A stretch of 64,000 nt of DNA from Streptomyces lydicus (GTDB lineage: Bacteria > Actinomycetota > Actinomycetes > Streptomycetales > Streptomycetaceae), in NCBI RefSeq assembly GCF_004125265.1, contig NZ_RDTE01000003.1, forward strand, positions 3,596,001-3,660,000, in the 5' to 3' direction. Below are positions 33,626 through 42,281 of this stretch, in pieces. The notes below the pieces were generated by a model. It was given only the letters and a program-made list of their open reading frames with translations, had not been told where the DNA came from and searched no databases. The translations under genes were made by a program, and so were the position numbers. Numbering within the stretch: the first letter of the stretch is position 1; every line of letters starts with the position of its first letter.

Positions 33626-33940
33626 TCAATTCTTGCGGGTCTGCACATCCATAGCCCCCATGGCGCTGCGGCCACAGGTCATGCCGAACTTCCAGGTGCC
33701 ACGACCCATCCACGCGCCGTAATGTTCCGATCCGTCGCGGCACTCGATATTCGCTCGCGCGTGGCCGTACGGAACATGGCATGTCGCGGACCAACTGGTG
33801 CGCGTTTCCTTCATGTTCGAGCATGTGACCTGGTAGAAGCGTACGCTGCTCGCGGCGGCCGCCGGGGTTGCCGAGATGAGTCCCGCCGATGCCGTACTGA
33901 GAATGGCTGCACCAAGTGACAGCGCGACCTTTCGCTTCAT
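33626..33940 (-). CDS. Small secreted Cys-containing protein
   Basis: A 104-residue protein with a classic signal peptide (MKRKVALSLGAAILSTASAG, cleavage near ATPAAA-A). The mature part of about 72 residues has four cysteines (VTCSN, ATCHV, IECRD, MTCGR), enough for two disulfides. No family recognised. The gene and its flanks are clearly poorer in GC than the rest of the window, with less biased third positions. ATG 33940 has AGGGGGA upstream. Confidence 0.75.
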   Translation of the reverse strand: MKRKVALSLGAAILSTASAGLISATPAAAASSVRFYQVTCSNMKETRTSWSATCHVPYGHARANIECRDGSEHYGAWMGRGTWKFGMTCGRSAMGAMDVQTRKN

Positions 33941-34300
33941 TACATCCCCCTATTTTCTTCCAGAGCCCGTCGGTCGGCGAGCTCGGTCCCGTCATCTTAT
34001 CGTCACCATTGGCGGGCGATAGCACCTGGTGCAATCGAGCCACCTAGGCACTATTTATAGCCACTGTCCACGCAATTGTGAGGCGCTACCAAAGGTAAGG
34101 CCGCACTTGCACAGCTTCACTTGGGTATATCGATACCCAAGCACCGGCCCTCGCCGCCGCAACGCTCCGCCTCCCTTTTCGCCGGACGACCCTGATCGCT
34201 GCTCGCCGCCTTCGACCCGGGCCAGACGCCCGGATGTTCAACGTGGCGAACGCCGCGCCGACGCCGGCCCGCGCCACCACCACGGCTCTACGCTCCGGCC
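33941..34300. other. AT-richer intergenic region with a 22-bp palindrome
   Basis: The 360 bases upstream of the secreted-protein gene contain its promoter and a dyad at 34120-34141 (CTTGGGTAT, 4-base loop, ATACCCAAG). The dyad could be a terminator of the PPOX gene or a regulator site. No RNA gene or hidden gene is evident. Confidence 0.55.
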
Positions 34301-34846
34301 CTACGCCCCGCCGTCGAACGTCCACCGTGTCTGGCTGTACGTCTCTCCCCGTCCGAACCCGAAGGCCGTGACCGGCTCGACGCGGAAGACCACGGCCCGG
34401 CCGCCGCCCTGGCTGTGGAATGCGCCGTCGCGGACGTCGAAATGCCAGTCGTTGCCGTACTTCTCGGTGTACAGACCGGCCAGCCGGTGCAGCGTCGGCT
34501 CGTCGCTGACCTGCACCGCGTCGCCCTCGACCACCACATCGAGCCCGGCGTGCAGATCGTTGCCGCCGGCCGTCGAGGTCGTCAGCACGCAGTGCGCGTT
34601 GGCTTCGAGGTTCTTGGCCTTGCGTTCGCCGGGGCCGGTGCAGAAGTGGAGGGCGCCGTCCGACCAGACGGCGAGCAGCGGGGTGACATGCGGGCGGCCG
34701 TCGGGCCGGACGGTGGCGAGCCAGAAGATCTCCGCCTCGGTCATACCGCCGACGGCCGTGGGCCATCCGGTCGCCGTGGCGTCCTCACTGCTGTAGTCGG
34801 GGTCGAGCTCGGTGGCCGGCTCCCGGCCCGGTTCGCTGACGGACAT
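34301..34846 (-). CDS. Pyridoxamine 5'-phosphate oxidase-fold protein
   Basis: A 181-residue flavin-binding split-barrel protein. Family landmarks are FWLATVRPDGRPHVTPLLAV and ALHFCTGPGERKAKNLEAN. Such proteins bind FMN or F420 and reduce varied substrates; F420 binding is common in actinobacteria, but the residues seen here do not decide. ATG 34846 has GGGGAC upstream; an upstream in-frame start adds 16 residues without ribosome site. First of three small genes on the minus strand, though a repeat tract separates it from the next. Confidence 0.85.
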   Translation of the reverse strand: MSVSEPGREPATELDPDYSSEDATATGWPTAVGGMTEAEIFWLATVRPDGRPHVTPLLAVWSDGALHFCTGPGERKAKNLEANAHCVLTTSTAGGNDLHAGLDVVVEGDAVQVSDEPTLHRLAGLYTEKYGNDWHFDVRDGAFHSQGGGRAVVFRVEPVTAFGFGRGETYSQTRWTFDGGA

Positions 34847-34936
34847 GGCTGTCCCCTTCCCATACGGCTTCCCACACGGCGCACGCAGGCTCAACCCATC
34901 GTCCGGCGGCCCACTGCCCCGCCCCTGCTACGACGC

Positions 34937-35010
34937 GCCGCAGGGTCGCAGGGCCGCAGGGCCGCAGGGCCGCAGGGCCGCAGGGCCGCAGGGCCGCAGG
35001 GCCGCAGGAG
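34937..35010. repeat. 9-bp GC-rich tandem repeat
   Basis: GCCGCAGGG and one variant repeat about eight times between two minus-strand genes. Further CCGGGGGG-rich low-complexity DNA continues to about 35110. Non-coding. Confidence 0.9.
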
Positions 35011-35138
35011 GCTACCCGGGGGGGCTCTGCGGGGTGAGGCTCTACGAGGCTGCGACTCCACCGGGGGGGCTCTACCCGGGGAGGCCCCACCGGGGGGCGG
35101 CTCCTCCGGCGGGCCACCCATCCGGTATCCGGCAGGCC

Positions 35139-35414
35139 TCACACCCGCGGCGCCGGCCGGTTCTTGGGGCGGCGCAGCCCGGCGGCCGTCAGGCGGCGCA
35201 GCAGTTCCTTGCTGCCGACCTCCACGGCACCGGCCCGCACCGCATCGCCGTACCGCTCGGCCGGCAGGTCGTAGTGGTCGCGCTCGAACGCCCGCCGGGG
35301 CGCGCCGATGCCCGCCGCGAAGTCGTGCAGTTCGTCGAAGGAGTGGTCGCTGACCAGGTGTGACCACATCCGGCCGTGTCCGGGCCAGGTGGGAGGATCG
35401 ATATAGATCGCCAC
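35139..35414 (-). CDS. DUF4031 protein
   Basis: A 91-residue protein with the family pattern IDPPTWPGHGRMWSHLVSD, then ELHDFAAGIG, FERDHYDLPAERY. Matches DUF4031, a short family of unknown function common in actinobacteria; conserved His and Asp residues hint at a metal site. GTG 35414 follows GGAGGACTGAC. Same strand as the neighbouring small genes, 68 bases from the next. Confidence 0.88.
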   Translation of the reverse strand: MAIYIDPPTWPGHGRMWSHLVSDHSFDELHDFAAGIGAPRRAFERDHYDLPAERYGDAVRAGAVEVGSKELLRRLTAAGLRRPKNRPAPRV

Positions 35415-35482
35415 GTCAGTCCTCCGGCCGGGTCACCGCGTCGGCGCGCCGCACCGTCCACCGCCTCGCGCCCTCCACCACC

Positions 35483-35845
35483 TCACCCCTCCAGGGACGT
35501 GCCGAGCCGGCCGACCCGGGCCACGGCGACCGCCGTCTTGGGACAGACCCAGTGCGGGTCGGGTCCCAACTCCGGTTCGACGTCGAGCGCATGAGGGTCG
35601 CCCGACTCCGTGCACACGGGGCACAGCGGCCAGCGGCCGTACCGGTCCAGCAGGGCGTCCTGGACGTCCTGCGCTATGAGTCCCGCGACGAATGCCGCGC
35701 CTTCAGGCCATTGCTCCACCCACCACCGGCGGTGGACGACCGCGTCCTCCACGAGCGAGACGATGTCGGCGTCGGCCACCTCATCCGCCATCAGGTCGGC
35801 GAGCACCAGCGCCCGCGCGGCATGCAATGCCTGTTCCAGCTCCAT
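35483..35845 (-). CDS. Hypothetical protein with a CxxC site
   Basis: A 120-residue soluble protein. The N-terminal half is helical (ELEQALHAARALVLADLMAD). A short Cys pair in LCPVCTESGD and a later C in HWVCPKT could bind zinc. Start at 35845 has GGGGAC at about 10 bases; the ATG three codons earlier is too close to it. No family recognised. Divergent from the RpiR-type regulator gene. Confidence 0.65.
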   Translation of the reverse strand: MELEQALHAARALVLADLMADEVADADIVSLVEDAVVHRRWWVEQWPEGAAFVAGLIAQDVQDALLDRYGRWPLCPVCTESGDPHALDVEPELGPDPHWVCPKTAVAVARVGRLGTSLEG

Positions 35846-35978
35846 GCTGCCCATTGTCCCCCGGCCACCGACCGCGAACGGAGTTGTCCACAGCCCCGGC
35901 ACACCTCACGCCCTCGCGCGGGGCGGATCATGCGCTCTGTCCACAGCACTCACCGAGGGTATTGACGCCGCGCGGCGA

Positions 35979-36024
35979 TGAAATTACTTTTCAATCGTGA
36001 GCAGCAGCGTGAAGGAAACTTTCA
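35979..36024 (+). promoter_or_regulatory. Paired TGAA-N6-TTTCA operator candidates
   Basis: Two 15-bp dyads, TGAAATTACTTTTCA (35979-35993) and TGAAGGAAACTTTCA (36010-36024), lie 31 bases apart centre to centre, three helical turns. They bracket the GTG start of the RpiR-type regulator. RpiR/MurR regulators bind such A/T-centred dyads, so autoregulation of the murQ operon is likely (inference). Confidence 0.6.
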
Positions 36025-36944
36025 AGGACGCGGCCGTCGAGACCCGACCGGCCCCGGCCCCACCCGCCCCCGCCGCACTGGCCGCCAAGGTCCGCACCCT
36101 CGCCCCGACGATGACCCGCTCCATGCAGCGGGTCGCCGAGACCGTGGCGAGCGACCCGGCCGGCTGTGCCGCCCTCACCGTCACCGGCCTCGCGGAGCGC
36201 ACGGGCACCAGCGAAGCCACCGTCGTACGGACGTCCCGGCTGCTCGGCTACCCGGGCTATCGCGACCTGCGGCTCGCCCTCGCCGCGCTCGCCGCGCAGC
36301 AGGCGGCCGGCGGCGCGCCCGCGGTGACCGCCGACATAGCGGTCGACGACTCCCTCGTCGAGGTCGTCGCGAAGCTCGCGCAGGAGGAACAGCAGTGCCT
36401 GGCCGACACCGCCGCGGCACTGGACGTCACCCAGCTCGAAGCCGCCGTCGCCGCGCTCGCCGGGGCCCGCCGCATCGATGTCTACGGCATCGGGGCCTCC
36501 AACCTCGTCGGCCAGGACCTCGCCCAGAAGCTGCTGCGCATCGGCCTGATCGCGCATGCGCACGCGGACCCCCATCTGGCCGTGACGAACGCGGTGCAGA
36601 TGCGGACCGGTGACGTCGCCCTCGCGATCACGCACTCCGGGCGGACCACCGATGTCATAGAGCCGCTGCGGGTGGCCTTCGACCACGGCGCGACCACCAT
36701 CGCCATCACCGGCCGCCCGGACGGCGAGATCGCCTCCTACGCCGACTACATCCTCACCACGTCCACGGCCCGCGAGAGCGAGCTGCGACCGGCCGCGATG
36801 TCGTCCAGGACGAGCCAGCTGCTGGTCGTGGACTGCCTGTTCATAGGGGTCGCGCAGCGTACGTACGAGACCGCTGCCCCGGCGCTCTCCGCCTCCTACG
36901 AGGCCCTTGCCCACCGCCACTCACCACGCCACATCCAGCGCTGA
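35997..36944 (+). CDS. MurR/RpiR-family transcriptional regulator
   Basis: A 315-residue regulator. An N-terminal helix-turn-helix (about 40-110; GLAERTGTSEATVVRTSRLLG) is followed by a SIS sugar-phosphate-binding domain (about 135-290; DVYGIGASNLVGQDLAQKL and ALAITHSGRTTDVIE). It should sense an amino-sugar phosphate, probably MurNAc-6-P, given the adjacent etherase. GTG 35997 gives MSSSVKETF. Paired dyads surround the start codon. murQ follows after 153 bases. Confidence 0.9.
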   Translation: MSSSVKETFKDAAVETRPAPAPPAPAALAAKVRTLAPTMTRSMQRVAETVASDPAGCAALTVTGLAERTGTSEATVVRTSRLLGYPGYRDLRLALAALAAQQAAGGAPAVTADIAVDDSLVEVVAKLAQEEQQCLADTAAALDVTQLEAAVAALAGARRIDVYGIGASNLVGQDLAQKLLRIGLIAHAHADPHLAVTNAVQMRTGDVALAITHSGRTTDVIEPLRVAFDHGATTIAITGRPDGEIASYADYILTTSTARESELRPAAMSSRTSQLLVVDCLFIGVAQRTYETAAPALSASYEALAHRHSPRHIQR

Positions 36945-37097
36945 CCTCGCGCTGCCCCGCCACTCCGCGGTCCCGCCACTCCGCGGTCCCCTGTTCGCGA
37001 CGGCGGCGCGGGCGGCACAGCGGCCCCGCGACGAGGCGCGCCACCGAAGAGAACACCGGCCTGCCCCGAGCCCGACCCGAAAAGAGCCATCGTTGCC

Positions 37098-38036
37098 ATG
37101 ACCTCCACCGCCGACTACGCCCATCTGCGCGCCCAGTTGGACACCCTCACCACCGAAGCGTTCCGGCCCGACCTCGCGGACATCGACCGCCGCTCCACCC
37201 TGGACATCGCCCGCACGATGAACGACGAGGACGCCACCGTCCCCGCCGCCGTCGCCCGGCGGCTCCCCGAGATCGCCGCCGCCATCGACGCCATCGCCGC
37301 ACGCATGGCCCGCGGCGGCCGGCTGGTCTACGCGGGCGCCGGCACGGCCGGCCGCCTCGGGGTGCTGGACGCCAGCGAATGCCCGCCGACCTTCAACACC
37401 GACCCCTCCCACGTCCTCGGCCTGATCGCGGGCGGGCCGTCCGCGATGATCACCGCCGTCGAGGGCGCCGAGGACAGTACAAAGTTCGCCGTCGAGGATC
37501 TGACCGGGATCGGCCTGACCGACCTGGACACCGTCGTCGGCATCTCCGCCTCCGGCCGCACGCCGTACGCGATCGGAGCCGTCGAGTACGCCCGCGAGCT
37601 GGGCGCCCTGACCATCGGCCTGTCCTGCAATGCCGATTCGGCGCTGGCCGCGGCCGCCGAGCACGGCATCGAGATCGTGGTCGGCCCGGAGCTGCTGACC
37701 GGCTCCACCCGGCTCAAGGCGGGCACCGCCCAAAAGCTCGTGCTCAACATGCTCTCGACCCTCACCATGATCCGCCTGGGCAAGACCTACGGGAATCTGA
37801 TGGTGGACGTCCGCGCCTCCAACGAAAAGCTGCGGGCCCGCTCGCGCCGGATCGTCGCGCTCGCCACCGGCGCCACCGACACGGAGATCGAGACGGCGCT
37901 CGGCATCACGGACGGCGAGGTGAAGAACGCCATCCTCACCCTCCTCGGCAATGTCGACGGCCCCACCGCCGCCCGCCTTCTCGACGCCGCCAACGGTCAT
38001 CTGCGCGAAGCCCTCCAGGCCGCCAAGAACCGCTGA
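37098..38036 (+). CDS. murQ: N-acetylmuramic acid 6-phosphate etherase
   Basis: A 312-residue SIS-fold lyase that splits MurNAc-6-P into GlcNAc-6-P and D-lactate, the key step of MurNAc salvage. Visible signatures are LVYAGAGTAGRLGVLDASECPPTF (landmark), GGPSAMITAVEGAEDS with the catalytic Glu, VVGISASGRTPYAIGAV and GSTRLKAGTAQKLVLNML. Length is typical of the family. ATG 37098 with AAAGAG upstream. The product GlcNAc-6-P feeds NagA, encoded at 59743. Confidence 0.96.
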   Translation: MTSTADYAHLRAQLDTLTTEAFRPDLADIDRRSTLDIARTMNDEDATVPAAVARRLPEIAAAIDAIAARMARGGRLVYAGAGTAGRLGVLDASECPPTFNTDPSHVLGLIAGGPSAMITAVEGAEDSTKFAVEDLTGIGLTDLDTVVGISASGRTPYAIGAVEYARELGALTIGLSCNADSALAAAAEHGIEIVVGPELLTGSTRLKAGTAQKLVLNMLSTLTMIRLGKTYGNLMVDVRASNEKLRARSRRIVALATGATDTEIETALGITDGEVKNAILTLLGNVDGPTAARLLDAANGHLREALQAAKNR

Positions 38037-38172
38037 GGTCGGCCGGCACCCGTCTGCCCCGCCGCCCCTTCCTGCCCCGCCGACCCCGCCGACCCCGCCG
38101 ACCACCGCGTTTCCCCACCCACGTTCCTGGACCCCTGCCCCTGGTTTATCTGCACAGCAAGGCACCGCACAC

Positions 38173-39978
38173 ATGACCGAAGACAAGAACCGCGCCACCG
38201 CCGCCGCGCTCCTCCCTCTCGTCGGCGGCGCCGAGAACCTCACCTCCATCGCCCACTGCATGACCCGGCTCCGCCTGGGCGTCCGGGACCGCTCCCTGGT
38301 CCAGGACGAAGCCCTCAAGGCGCTCCCGGCCGTCATGGGCGTGGTCGAGGACGACACGTACCAGATCGTGCTGGGCCCCGGAACGGTCGCCCGGGTCACC
38401 CCCGAGGTCGAGCGCCTGGTCGAGCAGGCCCGCACCACGGACCCGGCCCCGGAACGGGCGGCCGGAGCGCCGGAGACCGGAGCACCGGAGGCCGTGACTC
38501 CGGAGACCGGAGAGGCGAAGGCCGGAGAGGCAAAGGCCGGAGCCCCGGAAGCCGTAGCGCCAACCGCCGTCCCTCGGGTCGTCACACCCACCGCCACCAC
38601 CGCCGAGGAACTGGCCGCCCAGGGCGCCGCCCTCAAGGCCCGGCAGAAGTCCCGGAACGCCACCCCGGTGAAGCTGTTCCTGCGCCGGATCGCCAATATC
38701 TTCGTCCCGCTGATCCCGGCCCTGATCGGCTGCGGCATCGTCGCCGGTATCAACGGCCTGCTGGCCAACCTCGGCTGGCTGCCGTCCGTCGTCCCGGCGC
38801 TGGCCGCCATCGCCTCCGGCTTCATGTCCCTCATCGCCGTCTTCGTCGGCTACCAGACCGCCAAGGAGTTCGGCGGCACGCCGGTCCTCGGCGGCGCGGT
38901 CGCCGCGATCATCGTCTTCCCGGGCATCGCCCACGTCACGGCCTTCGGCCAGAAGCTCGCCCCGGGCCAGGGCGGAGTACTCGGCGCACTCGCCGCGGCG
39001 CTGCTCGCCGTCCAGGTGGAGAAGTGCTGTCGCAATGGGGTCTTCCCCGGCCGGGCGAAGACGAGGAAGACAAGAAGGTGGGGAAAGGTCCCCGAGGCGC
39101 TGGACGTGCTGCTCACTCCCACCCTGACCGTGCTGGTCACGGGCCTGGTCACGATCTTCGGCCTGATGTTCGTCGCGGGCGAGGTCTCCACCGCCATCGG
39201 GACCTTCGCCACCTGGCTGCTGGCCCACGGCGGGGCCTTCGCCGGCTTCGTCCTGGGCGGTCTCTTCCTCCCCCTCGTGATGCTGGGCCTCCACCAGGCC
39301 CTGATCCCGATCCACACCACCCTCATCGAGCAGCAGGGCTACACCGTCCTGCTCCCGATCCTCGCCATGGCGGGCGCGGGCCAGGTCGGCACCGCCCTCG
39401 CCGTCTACCTCCAGCTCCCCCGCAACCGCTCGATCCGTACGACCATCAAGTCCGCCCTCCCGGCAGGCTTCCTGGGCGTCGGCGAACCTCTGATCTACGG
39501 CGTCTCGCTCCCCCTGGGCCGCCCCTTCATCACCGCCTGCATCGGCGGCGCCTGCGGCGGCGGCTTCATCGGCCTCTTCAACCAACTCGGCGACGCCGTC
39601 GGCTCCACCGCCATCGGCCCCTCGGGCTGGGCCCTGTTCCCGCTGGTCAAGGGCAACCAGCCCGTCACCACCACCCTCGTCGTCTACGCCCTGGGCCTGG
39701 CCGTCGGCTACCTCACCGGCTTCCTCGCCACCTACTTCTTCGGCTTCAACAAACAACTGCGGGCAGACCTGAACACGGACCCCATGGACCCCACGGACTC
39801 CAAGAACCCCAAGGACCCCAGCGCCCCCGACACCCCCGCTCCCCACCCCTCGCAGACCGTCGATCCCGCACCCACCGGAGGCCCAACCACACCGAACACG
39901 CAGGGCACGCCCACCACACCGAATACGCAGGGCACGCCCACCACACCGGGCGCGCCGGCCGGCCTGGGGACACGCTGA
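38173..39978 (+). CDS. PTS EIIBC, MurNAc/GlcNAc type
   Basis: A 601-residue phosphotransferase permease. The EIIB domain (1-80) has the phosphorylated Cys29 in IAHCMTRLRLG. A Glu/Ala-rich linker (95-150) joins the EIIC domain (about 160-545) with LHQALIPIHTTLIEQQG, GEPLIYGVSLPL and a terminal helix. There is no EIIA domain, so a shared EIIA is needed. Likely imports MurNAc as its 6-phosphate (context: murQ upstream). Oddities are a basic insertion of about 17 residues near residue 295 (GRAKTRKTRRWGK) and a C-tail of TPTTPNTQG repeats. Confidence 0.9.
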   Translation: MTEDKNRATAAALLPLVGGAENLTSIAHCMTRLRLGVRDRSLVQDEALKALPAVMGVVEDDTYQIVLGPGTVARVTPEVERLVEQARTTDPAPERAAGAPETGAPEAVTPETGEAKAGEAKAGAPEAVAPTAVPRVVTPTATTAEELAAQGAALKARQKSRNATPVKLFLRRIANIFVPLIPALIGCGIVAGINGLLANLGWLPSVVPALAAIASGFMSLIAVFVGYQTAKEFGGTPVLGGAVAAIIVFPGIAHVTAFGQKLAPGQGGVLGALAAALLAVQVEKCCRNGVFPGRAKTRKTRRWGKVPEALDVLLTPTLTVLVTGLVTIFGLMFVAGEVSTAIGTFATWLLAHGGAFAGFVLGGLFLPLVMLGLHQALIPIHTTLIEQQGYTVLLPILAMAGAGQVGTALAVYLQLPRNRSIRTTIKSALPAGFLGVGEPLIYGVSLPLGRPFITACIGGACGGGFIGLFNQLGDAVGSTAIGPSGWALFPLVKGNQPVTTTLVVYALGLAVGYLTGFLATYFFGFNKQLRADLNTDPMDPTDSKNPKDPSAPDTPAPHPSQTVDPAPTGGPTTPNTQGTPTTPNTQGTPTTPGAPAGLGTR

Positions 39979-40103
39979 GGCCGGCCGCAGGGTTGGCATC
40001 TACCGGCGCCGACGCCGACGCGAACACGGCGGCGGGCAGAATCCACCCGGCTTCGTCAACGAGAACAACGGCCTTCGACAGTTCCACGCTGTCGAGGGCG
40101 AGC

Positions 40104-40643
40104 TCAATCGGAGTGCGTGATCGGGGCCCGCAGGCCGAGCCACTGATCGGCGTCCCAGGCCCGGAAGCGTTCTACTTTGGTGAACCCCAGCTTTGCCGCG
40201 AGGCGCATCGAGCCGACGTTGGCGGTCTGGGTGGCGAGCACCACCGGCTCGCCGGGAAGGACGCTGTCGAACCAGTCGAGTGCCGCAGCGCATGCTTCGG
40301 CGGCATACCCGAACCCCCACGCCCGTGGCAGGAACAGGTAGCCGAGATCGGCCTTCCCCGCGGCAGCCGGGCGATGGTGCTCCGGCGCTCTCCTGAGCAG
40401 GATCTGGCCGATCATCGCCCCGTCGAGCTCGACGACGAAGCTCCCGGGCCACCGTTCGGGCACCTCGGGCAACTTGCGCTCAAGCTCGTCACGCGGGCGG
40501 GGGCCACCGAGGTAGGTGTGCACCTCTGGAGACGCCAGCAGCTCGATGAACGCCGCACGGTCCCGGGCCTCGGGCTCACGGAGCACGAGCCTCTCGGTCC
40601 CGATCGGTGCAGGCGGCCAGGCAACGGATCCGAGATCAGTCAT
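40104..40643 (-). CDS. GNAT-family N-acetyltransferase
   Basis: A 179-residue acetyltransferase of the RimJ/RimL type (Acetyltransf_3). Landmarks are ERLVLREPEARDRAAF, a beta-bulge region ADLGYLFLPRAWGFGYAAEA that holds the acetyl-CoA pyrophosphate loop, and NVGSMRLAAKLGFTKVER. It probably acetylates an amino group of a protein or small molecule. ATG 40643 is preferred over the upstream ATG at 40679. The 125 bases to the PTS gene show no feature. Confidence 0.88.
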   Translation of the reverse strand: MTDLGSVAWPPAPIGTERLVLREPEARDRAAFIELLASPEVHTYLGGPRPRDELERKLPEVPERWPGSFVVELDGAMIGQILLRRAPEHHRPAAAGKADLGYLFLPRAWGFGYAAEACAAALDWFDSVLPGEPVVLATQTANVGSMRLAAKLGFTKVERFRAWDADQWLGLRAPITHSD

Positions 40644-40721
40644 GCCGGTCAGCCAATCAGCAGGCTCAGCAGTGCTCAAGGCTCACCGGCCCTCCCGACT
40701 TCTTGGCCCTCTGACCCGCCC

Positions 40722-40934
40722 TCAGGGGATCATCCGGCTCTCCCAGTTCAGCTCTCTGAGGCGGGCCGCCAGTACGGCGGACGGCGGGGCGGGGTGCAGT
40801 AAGTGCGGCGGGCAGGCCCACGGCCGGCCGCCGCCGGGCTCGCGGAGCTGCACCAACGGCCCCTGGTGGTCCACGACCCGGCCGACGCGCCCGTCCCGCC
40901 CGTCCACCGCATAGCTGCCCGACGACAACGTCAC
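40722..40934 (-). CDS. Small beta-rich protein, cassette copy 1
   Basis: A 70-residue protein with the pattern YAVDGRDGRVGRVVDHQGPLVQL, then GGGRPW-CPPH-L and LRELNWESRM (landmarks). A close homologue is encoded at 41680. The family is frequent beside XRE/DUF397 pairs in Streptomyces (memory). GTG 40934 overlaps the preceding stop as GTGA, coupling it to the helical protein gene at 40931. Function unknown. Confidence 0.75.
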   Translation of the reverse strand: MTLSSGSYAVDGRDGRVGRVVDHQGPLVQLREPGGGRPWACPPHLLHPAPPSAVLAARLRELNWESRMIP

Positions 40935-41182
40935 GGCTGTCCCTCCTCCGGGCCGTGCCCGGGAGCGGCGGCCTTGGCGTAGTCCGCCAAGACCTCGGCC
41001 AGCCGCTGGGCGGTGTCGAGATTGCAGCGCCCCAATTCGACCAGCGGCGCCATGACGCTGCTCGCGCAGGACACCGGATCGACGCAGAGGGAGGGAAGAG
41101 TGACCCCGACCGCCTGGAGTGCGGTGTGCAGCTCCGCCATGACGCCCTCGGCCTGTCGTACTCGATCACGCGCCGTCAACAT
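40931..41182 (-). CDS. Small helical protein, cassette copy 1
   Basis: An 83-residue protein beginning MLTARDRVRQAEGVMAELH, with the conserved segment VTLPSL-VDPVSCAS and VELGRCNLDTAQRLAEVLAD. About three quarters identical to the product at 41910. ATG 41182 follows GAGGCGAA. It is the first gene of the two-gene cassette. Function unknown. Confidence 0.75.
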   Translation of the reverse strand: MLTARDRVRQAEGVMAELHTALQAVGVTLPSLCVDPVSCASSVMAPLVELGRCNLDTAQRLAEVLADYAKAAAPGHGPEEGQP

Positions 41183-41303
41183 TTCGCCTCATCGCCTTCC
41201 ACGCTGAGTGTCCCCGTCGTGCACACAGCGTGGCTGCTACCGGCCCGGCCTGCAGAGAGACGCATATCCAACAACCGATCGTGTGTAACAGGGAGTTGCC
41301 AAG

Positions 41304-41670
41304 AAGCCCGCACCCCGGCTCCTCACCCCCGCCCTCGTCACCCCGCGCCACGCTCGGGGCCGGGCTATCGCACCGGCCAACGTCTCCCCGCGGCCCGCGG
41401 CGCAAGCCGCTCGCCATCGAGCCGACCACCCCGTTCCCGCCCGTGTACAGCACTTACGCAAAGCGACACCCCGGCCTGCCCCCCCCACGCCCCCACTCAC
41501 ACACCCCGCCGTCCGAGCCCCGGCAACCGCCCCCGCACCGGCGGCCGACCGTACGGCCGTCAGCCGTACATCCGCGCGGGTCCCAGCCCCGGCGCACCAC
41601 GCGGTCGCACACACCTCGGGCCGCACCCGCCCCGAACGCCCCACAGGGCACACGTTCCTGACGGGTGGCG
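41304..41670 (+). pseudogene. Decayed 5' end of a duplicated XRE regulator gene
   Basis: This segment lies where copy 1 of a tandem duplication (offset about 978 bases) should hold the XRE gene. The leader GTGTAACAGGGAGTTGC at 41283-41299 matches that at 42261-42277. The frame then still reads SSPRATLGAGLSHRP, against SSPRAMLGAELRHKR in the intact gene. Start codon, helix-turn-helix and the rest are lost into Pro/Arg-rich low-complexity DNA. Confidence 0.75.
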
Positions 41671-41679
41671 GACCGCCCC

Positions 41680-41910
41680 TCACGGCATCCGGCTCTGCCA
41701 GTTCAGCTCTCGCACGCGGGCCGCCAATACGGCGGACGGTGGGGCGACGCGCAGCGCATGAGACGGGCAGTCCCACGACACTCCGCCGCCGGGAGGCCGG
41801 AGCCGCACCAACGCCCCCTCGTTGCCGACGAGGACACCGACGACCACACCGATGACCAAGCCGACCCGGCCGTCCCGCCCGTCCACCGCGAAGCTTCCGG
41901 GGACCGGCAT
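41680..41910 (-). CDS. Small beta-rich protein, cassette copy 2
   Basis: A 76-residue paralogue of the product at 40722, sharing FAVDGRDGRVG, a GGGVSWDCPSHALR block and VRELNWQSRM. It has a short extra hydrophobic insertion (VIGVVVGVLVGNEGA). ATG 41910 overlaps the stop of the upstream cassette gene (TGATG). Function unknown. Confidence 0.75.
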   Translation of the reverse strand: MPVPGSFAVDGRDGRVGLVIGVVVGVLVGNEGALVRLRPPGGGVSWDCPSHALRVAPPSAVLAARVRELNWQSRMP

Positions 41911-42161
41911 CACGGCCGCGGCCCCTCCTCGCCGTGTCCCGGTACGGCGGTCCGGGCGTAGTCCGCCAGTACGCCGGCGAGCCGCCGGGCCGTGTCCAGA
42001 TTGCAGCGCCCCAGCTCGACCAGCGGCGCCATGTGGGCGCTCGCGCACGACACCGGGTCCACACCGAGGGAGGGCAGGGTGATCCCCGCCGCCCGGAGTG
42101 CGGTCTGCAGTTCCACCGTGACACCCTCGGCCTGCCGCATCCGCTCACGCGCCGTCAGCAT
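41910..42161 (-). CDS. Small helical protein, cassette copy 2
   Basis: An 83-residue paralogue of the product at 40931 with identical length. Conserved core: TLPSLGVDPVSCAS and APLVELGRCNLDTARRLAG. ATG 42161 follows GAGGCGA, the same spacing as in copy 1, which fixes the start. Divergent from the intact XRE gene, 120 bases away. Confidence 0.75.
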   Translation of the reverse strand: MLTARERMRQAEGVTVELQTALRAAGITLPSLGVDPVSCASAHMAPLVELGRCNLDTARRLAGVLADYARTAVPGHGEEGPRP

Positions 42162-42281
42162 TCGCCTCATCACCTTCCACACTGAGTGTTGTCATTGCGC
42201 ACACAGCGTGGCCACTACGGGTCTAGCCTGCATAGAGGCGCAGACCCAACAACCGATCGCGTGTAACAGGGAGTTGCTGCG

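Noticed and set aside
39985..40100. Possible gene remnant between PTS and GNAT genes (minus frame with VVLVDEAGWILPAA)
   Set aside because: Too short and without start or family match; could be chance.
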